64,000 nucleotides of DNA from a bacterium (GCA_021789995.1 JAJYIQ010000001.1:248001-312000); one strand, 5' to 3'; shown: positions 32,037 to 40,779, counted from the stretch's first letter. Translations and numbers: made by a program. The notes: generated by a model from the letters alone, not told the origin.

Positions 32037-32488
32037 AACAGGAAGGAAAAGAAAATCATGAGACCGGCAGCAGCGAATATGAAAAGACCATTGGTAATTG
32101 TCCCCGTTTCAGGTAAACTGGTGGTTTTTGTCGGTGTAATTGTTCCCGATGCCGTCGCGGCTGACGTTGGTGAAACCCCGGCAGTCGGTGATACCGCTTT
32201 TGCCAGTAATATTTCCGTCGGTGACGGTGACGGTATCGAGGTTGGAGTCGTTGCAACTGTTGGCGAAACCGCCGTTGTCGATTCCGGAGTTGGCGTCGCC
32301 GTCGGCAGTACCTGGTTAAAAGCGATCAACCGGCTGTAAGTAACACTTTGTGCTTTGGTTTGCTTGGGCGCGATCATCGATGTCGATACCGACGGCCGGG
32401 TTATTACAAAACCTACGACCAATATTGCTACGATCAACACTACGGTCATAAATACCAAAACTATTGTCGTTATTTTCGATTTGGACAT
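32033..32488 (-). CDS. LPETG-bearing surface protein, Thr/Ser/Pro-rich
   Basis: The protein is 151 residues from ATG 32488 (MSKSKITTIV); an ATG 24 nt earlier is less likely. An N-terminal hydrophobic segment (about 6-30) acts as a signal or anchor. A low-complexity stalk of Thr, Ser, Pro and Ala follows ('PTATPTPESTTAVSPTVATT'). At the end stands LPETG followed by a hydrophobic helix 'LFIFAAAGLMIFFSFLF'. This is a sortase sorting signal, but the usual basic tail is missing. The sortase at 22-23 kb is the likely partner. It probably works as a wall-linked spacer or small adhesin. Confidence 0.8.
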   Translation of the reverse strand: MSKSKITTIVLVFMTVVLIVAILVVGFVITRPSVSTSMIAPKQTKAQSVTYSRLIAFNQVLPTATPTPESTTAVSPTVATTPTSIPSPSPTEILLAKAVSPTAGVSPTSAATASGTITPTKTTSLPETGTITNGLFIFAAAGLMIFFSFLF

Positions 32489-32492
32489 AATC

Positions 32493-33149
32493 TTAATCTC
32501 CCAACCAGCCATCGGCGGCCGAATGCAACTGTGCCTGAATTTTTAATGTGGTATCACCGCTGGGAATGGTATATTCGCGGTAATATACGTTTTTATCTTT
32601 ATTTAAAGCCATAACAATGTCATCGATTGTCCACTGCGCGGAATTGATCCGGATACGCGCCCGATCAATATCAGTTTCCCCAATTGTCGCAATGCCTATA
32701 TACAATTTTGTTCCGGCCGACATCGTCGCCAACTGCTCATTGGTTAGCAGCGACCAATTCTCATCAAAGATCTCGATTCCTTTGGAAGCGACCAGGTTAA
32801 CCATCGGAGTAATACTGTTATCAGCCCTACCCAATAAACCGGGCACTTCTTTATTAACCACTCCAATGAAAAAAACAATGCCGAAAACCGCCAGAAAAGC
32901 GCCGCCGACAATCAGAGGAAGCCGGTTTGGTTTTTTGAAAGAAGCAACCGCCTTGTCGTCAATAATTACCTTGGTATAACCTGCTGCAACCGGAGTTTGG
33001 TCATTAAAAGCCGGAATATTCGGTTTACCTTTTTTTGTCGATACTTCTTTCTTTAGCAGATAAAACTGATAAATAATGAAGCCCAAAGTTATTAAAAAAG
33101 CCAATAAACTTATCTTGTTGAGCGAACTTATCAGATTCAACGGTTCCAT
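32493..33149 (-). CDS. Two-helix membrane protein of unknown function
   Basis: The protein is 218 residues from ATG 33149 (MEPLNLISSL); the longer frame to 33206 overlaps the upstream gene. There are two transmembrane helices (about 11-31 and 76-98) with a Lys-rich loop between them. The outer domain (about 105-218) includes 'SKGIEIFDENWSLLTNEQLA', 'AGTKLYIGIATIGETDIDRA' and 'YREYTIPSGDTTLKIQAQLH'. No family was recognised. It belongs to the run of envelope genes downstream of rpsT, pilN and pilO and ends 4 nt before the LPETG gene start. Confidence 0.7.
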   Translation of the reverse strand: MEPLNLISSLNKISLLAFLITLGFIIYQFYLLKKEVSTKKGKPNIPAFNDQTPVAAGYTKVIIDDKAVASFKKPNRLPLIVGGAFLAVFGIVFFIGVVNKEVPGLLGRADNSITPMVNLVASKGIEIFDENWSLLTNEQLATMSAGTKLYIGIATIGETDIDRARIRINSAQWTIDDIVMALNKDKNVYYREYTIPSGDTTLKIQAQLHSAADGWLGD

Positions 33150-33174
33150 AATTTTATTGTAGCGTACCGGATCA

Positions 33175-34446
33175 TTAGAATGCAAGTATAACCCCCATAC
33201 CGACAATGATTAGTGAAGCGCCGCCGAGCGCTGGCATGATAAAGCCGTTTGTCCCCGAAACCGGTGCCGACGGCGACGCCGTACTAACCGCCATTGACGT
33301 CGGTGTCAACGGATAAGTAGGCAGCACCGTTACTGTCGGCGTAACCGTAATCACCGGTGCTCCGCTAACAACCGCTGCACTGGTCGCGGCTCCCAGCACA
33401 TCATTTTGCATCACGAAATCTCTTTTCAGGGTCACTTCCTTGCCATTCTCATCTCTGGTGGTTATCGTTATTGTATGTTGTCCGAACGATAAACCTTCAG
33501 GTAAAGTGTATTGCCAGTTGCCGTTACTGTCGCTTTTAACTCTGGCAGAATAAGTCTTATCAGAATGGACGGTAATGGAAATATCGCTGTTAGGCATGGC
33601 CGTTCCCTTTATTATCGGAATCGTGCCCGGGATAGGCTTGTCTTTCAATGGATAGATAATAGCAATGGTGTTCTTTGCTGTTCCGGTCGTTTCTGATCCA
33701 AGAACATTAGTTGCCTCCGCGGAAAAATTATAATTTTTTCCCATCACGATTGTCTGTGGCAGCGGTGACAATTGTGACAAATCGGCGGTAACGGTCGATA
33801 TTTCACCGTCTTCACTTATAACTTCTATTTTCGCTGGCTCCCGGGCTGATGTCGTTTTGATGTAATTAAGCGATACCAGCCATTCACCGGTCGCTTTGGT
33901 TAAGGCAGCTAAAGGATTGTTATTGGCGACTGAAACCAGTATGACGGCGTTTTCCAGCGGCTGGCCGTTGCTTTTGACAACTTTGCCGTATGCCGGGCTC
34001 AAATTGGATACCGGTGAATTACTGGCCGGAGTCGTAAAAGTAAATGCCTTCCCGTCATTACCAACCAGCTTGTTGTTGCATATGATCTTATAAAAATATT
34101 GACGGTTGTCTTTCAAATTTCTCAACACCGCATAGTGATTGATATATTGACTACGATCATTACTGACATCCCTTTCATCGTTAAAAACCCGATTCATCTG
34201 ATTTTCTTTATCTCCAAGCATTACCCAGCCCGTCTGTCTGGTATCGGTTTGCCAGTAAATAGCGGCTTGATAGGGAGATAAGTTTACCACTTCCACTCTT
34301 TTAAGAGTAATATTACTGGCCCTTGACGGCAAAGATGCTTTCGTAAAAAAACGGGCAAAAAAAATGATCAGGATAAAAACAAATATCAAACTGATTATTG
34401 TCGGTATTTTGAATCTATCTTTCAAATACAGTTGCGAATAGGCCAT
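33175..34446 (-). CDS. Anchored multi-domain surface protein (FN3-like and Ig-like)
   Basis: The protein is 423 residues. A transmembrane helix at about 14-34 is followed by an FN3/purple-acid-phosphatase-N-like domain ('LSPYQAAIYWQTDTRQTGWVM', 'HYAVLRNLKDNRQYFYKI'), a carboxypeptidase-regulatory-like domain ('GKVVKSNGQPLENAVILVSV') and a bacterial Ig-like domain ('KPIPGTIPIIKGTAMPNSDI', 'GNWQYTLPEGLSFGQHTITI'). It ends with a Thr/Pro stalk and a second hydrophobic helix 'LGGASLIIVGMGVILAF'. No intact LPxTG precedes the last helix. It probably builds a surface appendage or links the pilus proteins encoded upstream to the envelope. Confidence 0.82.
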   Translation of the reverse strand: MAYSQLYLKDRFKIPTIISLIFVFILIIFFARFFTKASLPSRASNITLKRVEVVNLSPYQAAIYWQTDTRQTGWVMLGDKENQMNRVFNDERDVSNDRSQYINHYAVLRNLKDNRQYFYKIICNNKLVGNDGKAFTFTTPASNSPVSNLSPAYGKVVKSNGQPLENAVILVSVANNNPLAALTKATGEWLVSLNYIKTTSAREPAKIEVISEDGEISTVTADLSQLSPLPQTIVMGKNYNFSAEATNVLGSETTGTAKNTIAIIYPLKDKPIPGTIPIIKGTAMPNSDISITVHSDKTYSARVKSDSNGNWQYTLPEGLSFGQHTITITTRDENGKEVTLKRDFVMQNDVLGAATSAAVVSGAPVITVTPTVTVLPTYPLTPTSMAVSTASPSAPVSGTNGFIMPALGGASLIIVGMGVILAF

Positions 34447-34449
34447 GTT

Positions 34450-34635
34450 CTACTCTGTTTTTTCTTTTAATGTTTGTAAAATATTTTTATTAATATCATA
34501 TTTATTTATCGTCGGTATTTCCTCCTTGGTTTTTATTTGTTCAACGGTCGCGGCATGATAAATATCGGCAATCAGCCAGGCAACAACAGTCAGAAATATA
34601 CCGATTGACAAAAGCATTAATTCTTTTTTGTTCAT
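34450..34635 (-). CDS. Small single-pass membrane protein
   Basis: The 61-residue protein has one transmembrane helix (about 6-25, LMLLSIGIFLTVVAWLIADI) and a polar tail. It overlaps pilO by 4 nt and ends 3 nt before the FN3-like gene, so it belongs to the same transcript. It takes the place pilP usually occupies in a pilMNOP operon but lacks the PilP domain. The function is unknown. Confidence 0.7.
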   Translation of the reverse strand: MNKKELMLLSIGIFLTVVAWLIADIYHAATVEQIKTKEEIPTINKYDINKNILQTLKEKTE

Positions 34636-35201
34636 AAATAGTATCCCTCTATACTTAATGAAACTTTTAATGCCGCGCTATCGGTGCTGTCTTTTGCCCG
34701 TCTGATATCCATTTTGGAAATTGTTTTCAACCGACGTTGACCGTATAATGTCTGTGTAAATTTCATAATATTGTCAAAACTTGCTTCGCCGTCAATCAAC
34801 ACGGTAATCTGTTTGATATTTTGCTGATTTTTATCGAATAAATCTACATCGGCTACGCTGGCTTTTTGGATCACAAACGAATTCTGATCGGCAGCCGATT
34901 TTATATCCACGATCATTTTATTTACTTTCGGGTATGAAGTAACTGCTTGGATCAGCAACGGGAAGTCGTTACGATTATCTTCCATTGCCTGCTGAATATT
35001 GGCGATACCGATAATTTTATTTTCGTACACACTATCCACTTTCTCCAAATCGCTTTTTTCCTTTTTCAACGTGGCCGCTGTCGTCAACGACGGCTTGATG
35101 GCTAAAACTATAAATAGGGAAAATATGAGAAAAAACATAATCGTAAAGCTGTAGTCGCTTGTTTTTTTAGTGAATATATTAGATAGAAATGCTTTATTCA
35201 T
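34632..35201 (-). CDS. pilO: Type IV pilus assembly protein PilO-like
   Basis: PilO dimerises with PilN in the inner-membrane alignment complex of type IV pili. The 189-residue protein has a transmembrane helix (about 17-38), a coiled coil (about 43-70) and a ferredoxin-like C-terminal domain ('QNIKQITVLIDGEASFDNIM', 'FTQTLYGQRRLKTISKMDI'). Position right after pilN with an 8-nt overlap supports the call more than the sequence does. No pilQ or pilP is present. Confidence 0.75.
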   Translation of the reverse strand: MNKAFLSNIFTKKTSDYSFTIMFFLIFSLFIVLAIKPSLTTAATLKKEKSDLEKVDSVYENKIIGIANIQQAMEDNRNDFPLLIQAVTSYPKVNKMIVDIKSAADQNSFVIQKASVADVDLFDKNQQNIKQITVLIDGEASFDNIMKFTQTLYGQRRLKTISKMDIRRAKDSTDSAALKVSLSIEGYYL

Positions 35202-35715
35202 AGTTTGCCAATTTCAAATTAAAATCATAACCATAATCGGTTTTTTTTATACTTGACAGATCGACCACCTTAAATTTTTTTTCCGTTTTCAGGAGAGAAT
35301 AAAAAGACTGCAGCTGTGGCAGATCGGTCGTCGTACCGGCGATGGTTAATGAATTTGTATCCAGTTTCAAGTCGGACAACGTCGCGCTTTCGGGAAACTG
35401 CGCCAGAAAATAGTTTACCATCCGGGTAAAATGAGTCTGCGTTTGGATGACATCTTCGCTGGTCGCCGTTCTTTTTGTAATGATTTCCGCCTCCGTTAAA
35501 AGAGGATTAACTACCTGGACAATTTCTTTTTTCTGGTCAACCGATTCCTTTAAGTCAATAATCTGCTGATCGATTTGAAAACGATAAAAAAAAACGCCGA
35601 TCACCACCAGTTGGGTAATGACAATAATATACCTTAAATAATTGAGCGAAAAATACATTACCTGCTCCGCTAAAGGAGCTTCCTTTTTAGGCAATAGATT
35701 GATCGAGTATTTCAT
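35194..35715 (-). CDS. pilN: Type IV pilus assembly protein PilN-like
   Basis: The 173-residue protein begins with 'MKYSINLLPKKE', the N-terminal INLLP motif by which PilN binds PilM. A transmembrane helix (about 30-48), a short coiled coil ('QIIDLKESVDQKKEIVQVV') and a ferredoxin-like domain with 'ATLSDLKLDTNSLTIAGTTT' follow. That last phrase is typical of PilN ('G.A.....v..f...L'). The preserved INLLP motif implies a PilM exists. None is adjacent; the only PilM-like domain in the window is at 23-25 kb. The start overlaps the rpsT stop by 4 nt. Confidence 0.85.
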   Translation of the reverse strand: MKYSINLLPKKEAPLAEQVMYFSLNYLRYIIVITQLVVIGVFFYRFQIDQQIIDLKESVDQKKEIVQVVNPLLTEAEIITKRTATSEDVIQTQTHFTRMVNYFLAQFPESATLSDLKLDTNSLTIAGTTTDLPQLQSFYSLLKTEKKFKVVDLSSIKKTDYGYDFNLKLANYE

Positions 35716-35954
35716 TTTTTAGACAGCCGGCGAACTTTCGACTTTAATCGGTTGGCTTTGTTTTTGTGAATAACGTTTTTTTTCATTGCCCGGTCAACGA
35801 TCGAATAGAAATTGCTTACCATTTTCTGCATGTCACCAGTTCCCTTTTTCAATTTCTTTAATGCATCTTTATAGGCTTTTATATAAGTGGCGTTCTGCGC
35901 TGTTCTTTTTTTATCTTTTCTCATCTTTTTTGTCGCTGATTTTATCAATGGCAT
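35712..35954 (-). CDS. rpsT: Ribosomal protein bS20
   Basis: The 80-residue, Lys-rich, all-helical protein binds the 5' and 3' minor domains of 16S rRNA. The family pattern 'SATKKMRKDKKRTAQNATYI' and a basic end 'KSKVRRLSKK' are seen. It has the best Shine-Dalgarno in the window. It is unusual as the first gene of a pilN/pilO transcript. Confidence 0.93.
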   Translation of the reverse strand: MPLIKSATKKMRKDKKRTAQNATYIKAYKDALKKLKKGTGDMQKMVSNFYSIVDRAMKKNVIHKNKANRLKSKVRRLSKK

Positions 35955-35962
35955 ATCGATAG

Positions 35963-35970
35963 CACCTCCT
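35963..35970 (-). promoter_or_regulatory. Consensus Shine-Dalgarno of rpsT
   Basis: On the minus strand AGGAGGTG, the full complement of the 16S anti-SD, lies 8 nt before the ATG. It shows the organism uses SD-led initiation as well as short-leader starts. Confidence 0.85.
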
Positions 35971-35989
35971 CTTTAAATTTAACTTTAAA

Positions 35990-36454
35990 TTATATCGAGT
36001 AATCCTTCTGAAATATTCTCTGGCCGTAATCACCGGTAAACTTCAATGTCAGATTAATTTTGCCCACCACCTGATGGTAAATACAAACACCTGACGAACA
36101 TGTTCCTAAAAGAATGTCTTTCTGATAATCGGATTCGCCGTTCGATAATGTAATTGTGCCGATCACGCCTTGTAAACCTTGTTTTGCCGTTTGATACGAC
36201 AATTCATAGTCAATGGATGTTGTTCCACGGGAAATTTGTCCGATCTTCAAGGTGACATTCTTACCACCGGTTGCCGAAGTTAAACTGACCTGGACAGAAC
36301 TGTCAACCGTCGGTATCACCTCTTCCGTCGGGGTCGGCGAGGTGGAAGAAACGGTTTGTTTGTTACCGCGCAACAAATATCCACCAATACCAATCAACAA
36401 AAGAATAACCACGACGATGATACCGATTGTTAAATATTTTTTATTCGTTCCCAT
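35990..36454 (-). CDS. Membrane-anchored small beta-domain protein
   Basis: The protein is 154 residues from ATG 36454 (MGTNKKYLTIG). A transmembrane helix (about 8-28) is followed by a Thr/Pro linker ('SSTSPTPTEEVIPT') and an outer beta domain ('QVSLTSATGGKNVTLKIGQI', 'LGTCSSGVCIYHQVVGKINL') with two cysteines in CSSGVC. That pair could be a disulfide and a substrate for the DsbA-like protein at 10 kb. It overlaps the glyS 3' end by 25 nt. No family was recognised. Confidence 0.75.
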   Translation of the reverse strand: MGTNKKYLTIGIIVVVILLLIGIGGYLLRGNKQTVSSTSPTPTEEVIPTVDSSVQVSLTSATGGKNVTLKIGQISRGTTSIDYELSYQTAKQGLQGVIGTITLSNGESDYQKDILLGTCSSGVCIYHQVVGKINLTLKFTGDYGQRIFQKDYSI

Positions 36455-37716
36455 AGATATTTCTCCAAATTTATAATTGGAATCCGCTCCTGCTTCATTG
36501 TATCCCGGTCCCGCACGGTCACTGAATTGTCTTCTTTCGTCTGATAATCTATTGTAACACAAAATGGGGTTCCGATTTCATCCTGCCGGCGATACATTTT
36601 TCCGATATTGCCGGCATCGTCGAATTCAGTCACTATTTTGATTTTTAGACTGTTATGAATTTCTAAAGCGATCTTACGCAACGCTTCGTCTTTTTGCAGC
36701 GGAAAAATGGCGGCTTTAACCGGTGCCAGTTTGGGATTAAGTTTTAGAACTGTTCTGGTCTTACCATTCACCTCTTCCTCACGAAAAGCATCTATCAAAA
36801 AAAATAATAATGCGCGATCTACTCCGCCTGAGGTTTCAATCACCCAAGGGGTATACTCTTCATTAGTCGATGGATCTTTATATTTTAATTTATGCCGTGA
36901 CAAATCCCAATCGCCCCGGTGATGGATCCCTTCAAATTCGCTCCAACCGAACGGAGCGTTATATTCAATATCGGTTGCAAACCGGGCATAATGGGCCCGT
37001 TCATCGGGTGCATGATCACGATAACGAAGATTGGCCGGATTAATCCCCAACGACTTATACCACTCCATCCGCTGTTCCTTCCAGTACGCAAACCATTTGT
37101 CTCCTTCAGTGTCATCCGGCCGGATGAAAAACTCCAATTCCATTTGCTCAAATTCCCGACTGCGGAATGTGAAATTGCCTGGCGTAATTTCGTTGCGGAA
37201 CGCTTTTCCGATCTGGGCAATTCCGAACGGAATTTTTTTCCGGGTAGAATCAACGACATTTTTAAAATTGATAAACACTCCCTGGGTAATCTCACCGCGA
37301 AGATATGTTTCCTGTTTGTCAACTACACCCAGCTCTGCCTTGACCAGGAGATTGAATTGTTTTGGTTCCGTCCATTCCGCCTTTTTTCCCGAATGGTTTT
37401 TTTCATGAGCTTTAATTTCTTCCGGCTTATCAGACCGGAAACGCTGGTGACAAATTTTACATTCCACCAACGGATCGGAAAAGGCAGCCACATGTCCGGA
37501 AGCGACCCAAACGGCCGGATTCATGACGATCGCGGCGTCGATCCCGACGACATCCTCACGGTCATAAACCTCTGTTTTCCACCATTCCTTTTTGATATTA
37601 TTTTTCAACTCCACGCCCATCGGCCCGTAATCCCAGAAGCCGGTAATTCCCCCATAGATATCGCTACCGGGATAAATAAAACCTCTACGTTTGGCTAAAG
37701 CAACGATTTTATCCAT
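36430..37716 (-). CDS. glyS: Glycyl-tRNA synthetase, single-chain dimeric type
   Basis: It charges tRNA-Gly. The 428-residue protein is of the alpha-2 type used by archaea, eukaryotes and Gram-positives, not the alpha-2-beta-2 bacterial type. It begins 'IVALAKRRGFIYPGSDIYGG' and has class II 'GPMGVELKNNIKKEWW', motif 2 'FGIAQIGKAFRNEITPGNFTFRSREFEQMELE', motif 3 'WVIETSGGVDRALLFFL' and the anticodon domain ending near 428. A zinc-ribbon-like insert (CKICHQRF and HEKNH) lies at about 86-107. Upstream is recO with 8 nt between. Confidence 0.96.
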   Translation of the reverse strand: MDKIVALAKRRGFIYPGSDIYGGITGFWDYGPMGVELKNNIKKEWWKTEVYDREDVVGIDAAIVMNPAVWVASGHVAAFSDPLVECKICHQRFRSDKPEEIKAHEKNHSGKKAEWTEPKQFNLLVKAELGVVDKQETYLRGEITQGVFINFKNVVDSTRKKIPFGIAQIGKAFRNEITPGNFTFRSREFEQMELEFFIRPDDTEGDKWFAYWKEQRMEWYKSLGINPANLRYRDHAPDERAHYARFATDIEYNAPFGWSEFEGIHHRGDWDLSRHKLKYKDPSTNEEYTPWVIETSGGVDRALLFFLIDAFREEEVNGKTRTVLKLNPKLAPVKAAIFPLQKDEALRKIALEIHNSLKIKIVTEFDDAGNIGKMYRRQDEIGTPFCVTIDYQTKEDNSVTVRDRDTMKQERIPIINLEKYLWERIKNI

Positions 37717-37724
37717 AAAATCAA

Positions 37725-38252
37725 TTATATATCAAACGAGGGGATTTTTTCGTGAATCAGTTCCTCAATTAAGGAGAACAGCTGAAATAGTGGTTTTTCC
37801 TCGGTAGAGTAGCCTAAAACCATTACTATCTGGTTGATATATTTGCCTAACAATACGTCTAATTTATCATTTTTTTTTGACAAATCCACCAGATAGTGTT
37901 TGGTCAGATTGTAAACCGGTATTTCCGGCTGGTTTTCCGGCAACAGCCGTTCGATAATGAATAATAATATATATAAATTATTCATCTTTGCCCGGTTTTT
38001 TTTGATTTCCGAAAAACCGGAGATGAGATGGGATTCCTGCAGGTAAAAACGGTCGTGGTGATTATAAAGAACGATATTTAACAGATTGGCCGTTTGGGTA
38101 TGCGGCAAACGGCGGCTCGTTATCTTTTTTATTCCTTTGGCTACAGAGCGAACCTTACCGTATTCCCGGGTAAAGAAAGTCACGATGCTATCTTTGTTCA
38201 GTAGGCTGCGTTTTTTCAACACTATCGCCTCTGTCTTAAATGTCCGTGACAT
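37725..38252 (-). CDS. recO: DNA repair protein RecO, short form
   Basis: RecO helps RecR load RecA on SSB-coated DNA. The 175-residue protein begins with the OB-fold 'MSRTFKTEAIVLKKRSLLNKDSIVTFFTREYGKVRSVAKGIKK' pattern, followed by helical 'HHDRFYLQESHLISGFSEIK'. The usual length is about 240. The second half, with the zinc-finger Cys residues, is missing. No frameshift or downstream remainder is visible, so it appears to be a genuine short form. Confidence 0.88.
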   Translation of the reverse strand: MSRTFKTEAIVLKKRSLLNKDSIVTFFTREYGKVRSVAKGIKKITSRRLPHTQTANLLNIVLYNHHDRFYLQESHLISGFSEIKKNRAKMNNLYILLFIIERLLPENQPEIPVYNLTKHYLVDLSKKNDKLDVLLGKYINQIVMVLGYSTEEKPLFQLFSLIEELIHEKIPSFDI

Positions 38253-38279
38253 GCCACTATTGTATCACGTAGGCGAGGA

Positions 38280-40109
38280 TTATCTTACTTCTTTATCGAT
38301 ATTCAGTATCCCGTCAAATGCTTTCCGACCGTTAATGGTCACGGTGTATTTCTGATTGTCCGTACCTGCCTGTTTTTCCAGATACAGTTGGTAGTTGTTG
38401 GCGTTGAAATTGGCCGGTAGGGTGTAAGAAACATTGATTTTAGCCATTCCCTGGGTCGGCACTTCGAGATACCCCTCGAAAACTGTATGTCCTAATTCGT
38501 CGTAAGTCTGGACTTTCTTCATTGAGCCTTGGAAATCAACCAGTTTTGATCCCTGGGGCACATACAGTCTAACCCAGTTGCGCAGGGTGGCGTTCAGGCA
38601 TAAATTACCATGTTGCAGATTGCAATCGGAATGCGGATAAGGATTACGATACTCGACACTGACTGTCCGCTGTGTTTGTCCGTTATTGAACTTTGTATCA
38701 GATGTCACTGCTTCACTGACGAATAGATTGGACTTCGCGCCGGCGAAATTGACGTTGACGATATCCAGGAAATCGCCTGCCGGATTTTTTATCCGTCCGG
38801 CAAAATTCAGTTTGTCGGCTGCCGCTTCCAGAGCCGGATCGGTAAAGTACAACTGGATATGTTTTTCCTGTAAATCTTTAAACATCTCCTGGGCCAAAGT
38901 CCCCCAATATTTTGATGGGGAGAAGCCGATCGCCTTATAAAACAATTGATACATTAAATCACCAAGGATGCCTTTACGGTTTTCCCGGATATAACCGGTT
39001 GGCCGATCAACCATATCAAATAATTGATAAAGAACTTGAGCGCAATCGCACCTTTTATCCGTTTTGGAGGAAAAAACAACCCCGTCAGCTTCGGTATCGC
39101 CAAAAATCGTCAGCATATCAACCAGGACTTTCGAATCAATCGTAATAATGCCGTCATAATTCACCCGTTGGTTGCTGTTTTTATATAGAGAGTTGAACAA
39201 AGCGACGGAAGTCGGCAGGTCGGGTGACAAGTTGCTGTCGCGGATATAAAACCGGTTAACATTCAGGTGATAAGTAAGAATTTCCCTTGGCGCCACCGGA
39301 TGATCACTAATACTGTTATCCAATGAATAAATGTCTTCCGAATTCTTGATTGTCATTTTTCCGTCTTTGATCTGGAAAACTGCTGTCGAGGTCAGAAATC
39401 CGCCGGTTGCCCGAAGTTCTTTATCGTTTTGGAAAAGTAGCAGGTAGGTTTTTTCCTTGTCTTTGCCAAATATGGCCGGTAAATTTTTAATAAGCGGTTT
39501 GGCATCGACGAATAACGATGCCAGTCCTTCAAATTGGGTCAGAACGTTGGTGATATTGGCCCGGACAACCGTATTACCGATTTTTTCCGGATAACGGCTT
39601 GGGTCGATTTTATTGAAATGCAAGCGCGCCTGCTCGATATCACCGGAAATGGTATCCAGTTTGCCCAGCACTTTATCCAAAGTCAGAACGGCGGTTTGCA
39701 GACGGTCTTCGGACGACCGCTCGACAAAGGATGTCGCTCCTTTTTTAAATCCGATCAAATCGGCATATGGAGTGATGGCAACAACTGTTTCCTGGGCAGC
39801 AGCAACGGCATATTGTCCACCCTCAACCCCGTTTTTGAAATCGCTGATATACGGAATAAACGATGCCCAATATACGGCTTTTGCCGCATTCTCAAAATCC
39901 TGATACTGGCTGACAAATTTATTCATTTTTGCATTCAGGAGATCGATATTGTTTTGGGAAATAGTCGCTTTAAGTTCTTTAGCGGAAGCAACCAACACCA
40001 TTCCTTTAGCCTTGATATTTTCGTAGGGGCGATATACCAAAAAATAACCAAATAATATGACTATTACTAAAATTCCGACAACAACACCAATCAATCTTGA
40101 CTTTTGCAT
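38280..40109 (-). CDS. DUF4012 membrane-anchored protein
   Basis: The 609-residue protein has a transmembrane helix at about 7-27, then a helical region, then the DUF4012 core: 'TYLLLFQNDKELRATGGFLT', 'KMTIKNSEDIYSLDNSI', 'HLNVNRFYIRDSNLSPDLP', 'DGIITIDSKVLVDMLTIFGD'. A C-terminal beta region ('SVEYRNPYPHSDCNLQHGNL') faces outward. DUF4012 proteins are frequent in CPR and Gram-positives, beside sugar transferases. A role in surface polysaccharide handling is inferred from the neighbours (sugar transferase and GDP-mannose genes, 12 nt away). It resembles LCP proteins in the RATGGF phrase pattern. Confidence 0.9.
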   Translation of the reverse strand: MQKSRLIGVVVGILVIVILFGYFLVYRPYENIKAKGMVLVASAKELKATISQNNIDLLNAKMNKFVSQYQDFENAAKAVYWASFIPYISDFKNGVEGGQYAVAAAQETVVAITPYADLIGFKKGATSFVERSSEDRLQTAVLTLDKVLGKLDTISGDIEQARLHFNKIDPSRYPEKIGNTVVRANITNVLTQFEGLASLFVDAKPLIKNLPAIFGKDKEKTYLLLFQNDKELRATGGFLTSTAVFQIKDGKMTIKNSEDIYSLDNSISDHPVAPREILTYHLNVNRFYIRDSNLSPDLPTSVALFNSLYKNSNQRVNYDGIITIDSKVLVDMLTIFGDTEADGVVFSSKTDKRCDCAQVLYQLFDMVDRPTGYIRENRKGILGDLMYQLFYKAIGFSPSKYWGTLAQEMFKDLQEKHIQLYFTDPALEAAADKLNFAGRIKNPAGDFLDIVNVNFAGAKSNLFVSEAVTSDTKFNNGQTQRTVSVEYRNPYPHSDCNLQHGNLCLNATLRNWVRLYVPQGSKLVDFQGSMKKVQTYDELGHTVFEGYLEVPTQGMAKINVSYTLPANFNANNYQLYLEKQAGTDNQKYTVTINGRKAFDGILNIDKEVR

Positions 40110-40121
40110 TTTGGAATTAAA

Positions 40122-40775
40122 TTATATGGCGCCTTTACCGCTTACCATCACCAGAGGTGTTTTTAATATTATACCCAAATCACCCCATAAGGATATATTA
40201 TCCACATATTTGGCATCAATTGCAATACGTTTATCGAAATGTATCTCTGACCGCCCATTTACCTGCCATAATCCGGTAATCCCCGGCTTAACCGACAACA
40301 CATTAGCGACCAGTTGTTTGGTGTAGGGATATTTTTGCTGCTGGTTTTCCAATTCATCGGGGTAATATGCCCGCGGGCCAACCAAGCTCATATCACCCTT
40401 AAGCACGTTAATAAGCTGCGGAATTTCGTCGATGGAATGCTTGCGGATGAATCTACCACATTTTGTCACCCGCGGATCCTTTTTTAATTTATAGCTGCCT
40501 TTTTTGTACTCCTGGAAAAGAGTCTGGAAACGGGGGTCGGTCCGCAAAAGATAATGGGCATTAACGATCATTGAGCGGAATTTAAACATTTTGAATTTAC
40601 GGCCGCATTCGCCGACTCTTTCCGGCACGTCAGCCAACACCGGGCCAGGCGAATCCAATTTAATGACAATCATCGCCAGAATATAGATCGGTGAGAATAC
40701 GACAAGCAATATCAACGCAAAAATAATATCCAGCGGACGTTTCAGGTATTTTCGGTAGTTTTCTCCTTCAAACAT
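40122..40775 (-). CDS. Undecaprenyl-phosphate sugar phosphotransferase (WbaP/PssY type)
   Basis: It starts surface polysaccharide synthesis by moving a sugar-1-phosphate from a nucleotide sugar to undecaprenyl phosphate. The 217-residue protein has a re-entrant membrane helix (about 13-36, '[20 protein letters not shown]'), '[17 protein letters not shown]' (usual 'SPGPVFFxQxR'), 'KMFKFRSM', '[26 protein letters not shown]' and '[16 protein letters not shown]'. This is the catalytic domain alone. The sugar is unknown. It is preceded 4 nt upstream by the mannose-1-P guanylyltransferase. Confidence 0.95.
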   Translation of the reverse strand: MFEGENYRKYLKRPLDIIFALILLVVFSPIYILAMIVIKLDSPGPVLADVPERVGECGRKFKMFKFRSMIVNAHYLLRTDPRFQTLFQEYKKGSYKLKKDPRVTKCGRFIRKHSIDEIPQLINVLKGDMSLVGPRAYYPDELENQQQKYPYTKQLVANVLSVKPGITGLWQVNGRSEIHFDKRIAIDAKYVDNISLWGDLGIILKTPLVMVSGKGAI

Positions 40776-40779
40776 TGAT

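Noticed and set aside
32056-32339. Thr/Pro codon-rich stretch as a CRISPR-like or tandem DNA repeat
   Set aside because: Repeats are irregular and explained by the low-complexity stalk of the LPETG protein; no CRISPR repeat-spacer structure is present.
36919-37698. 259-codon plus-strand open frame opposite glyS
   Set aside because: Long but lies fully across GlyRS class II motifs on the other strand; amino-acid content is not protein-like.
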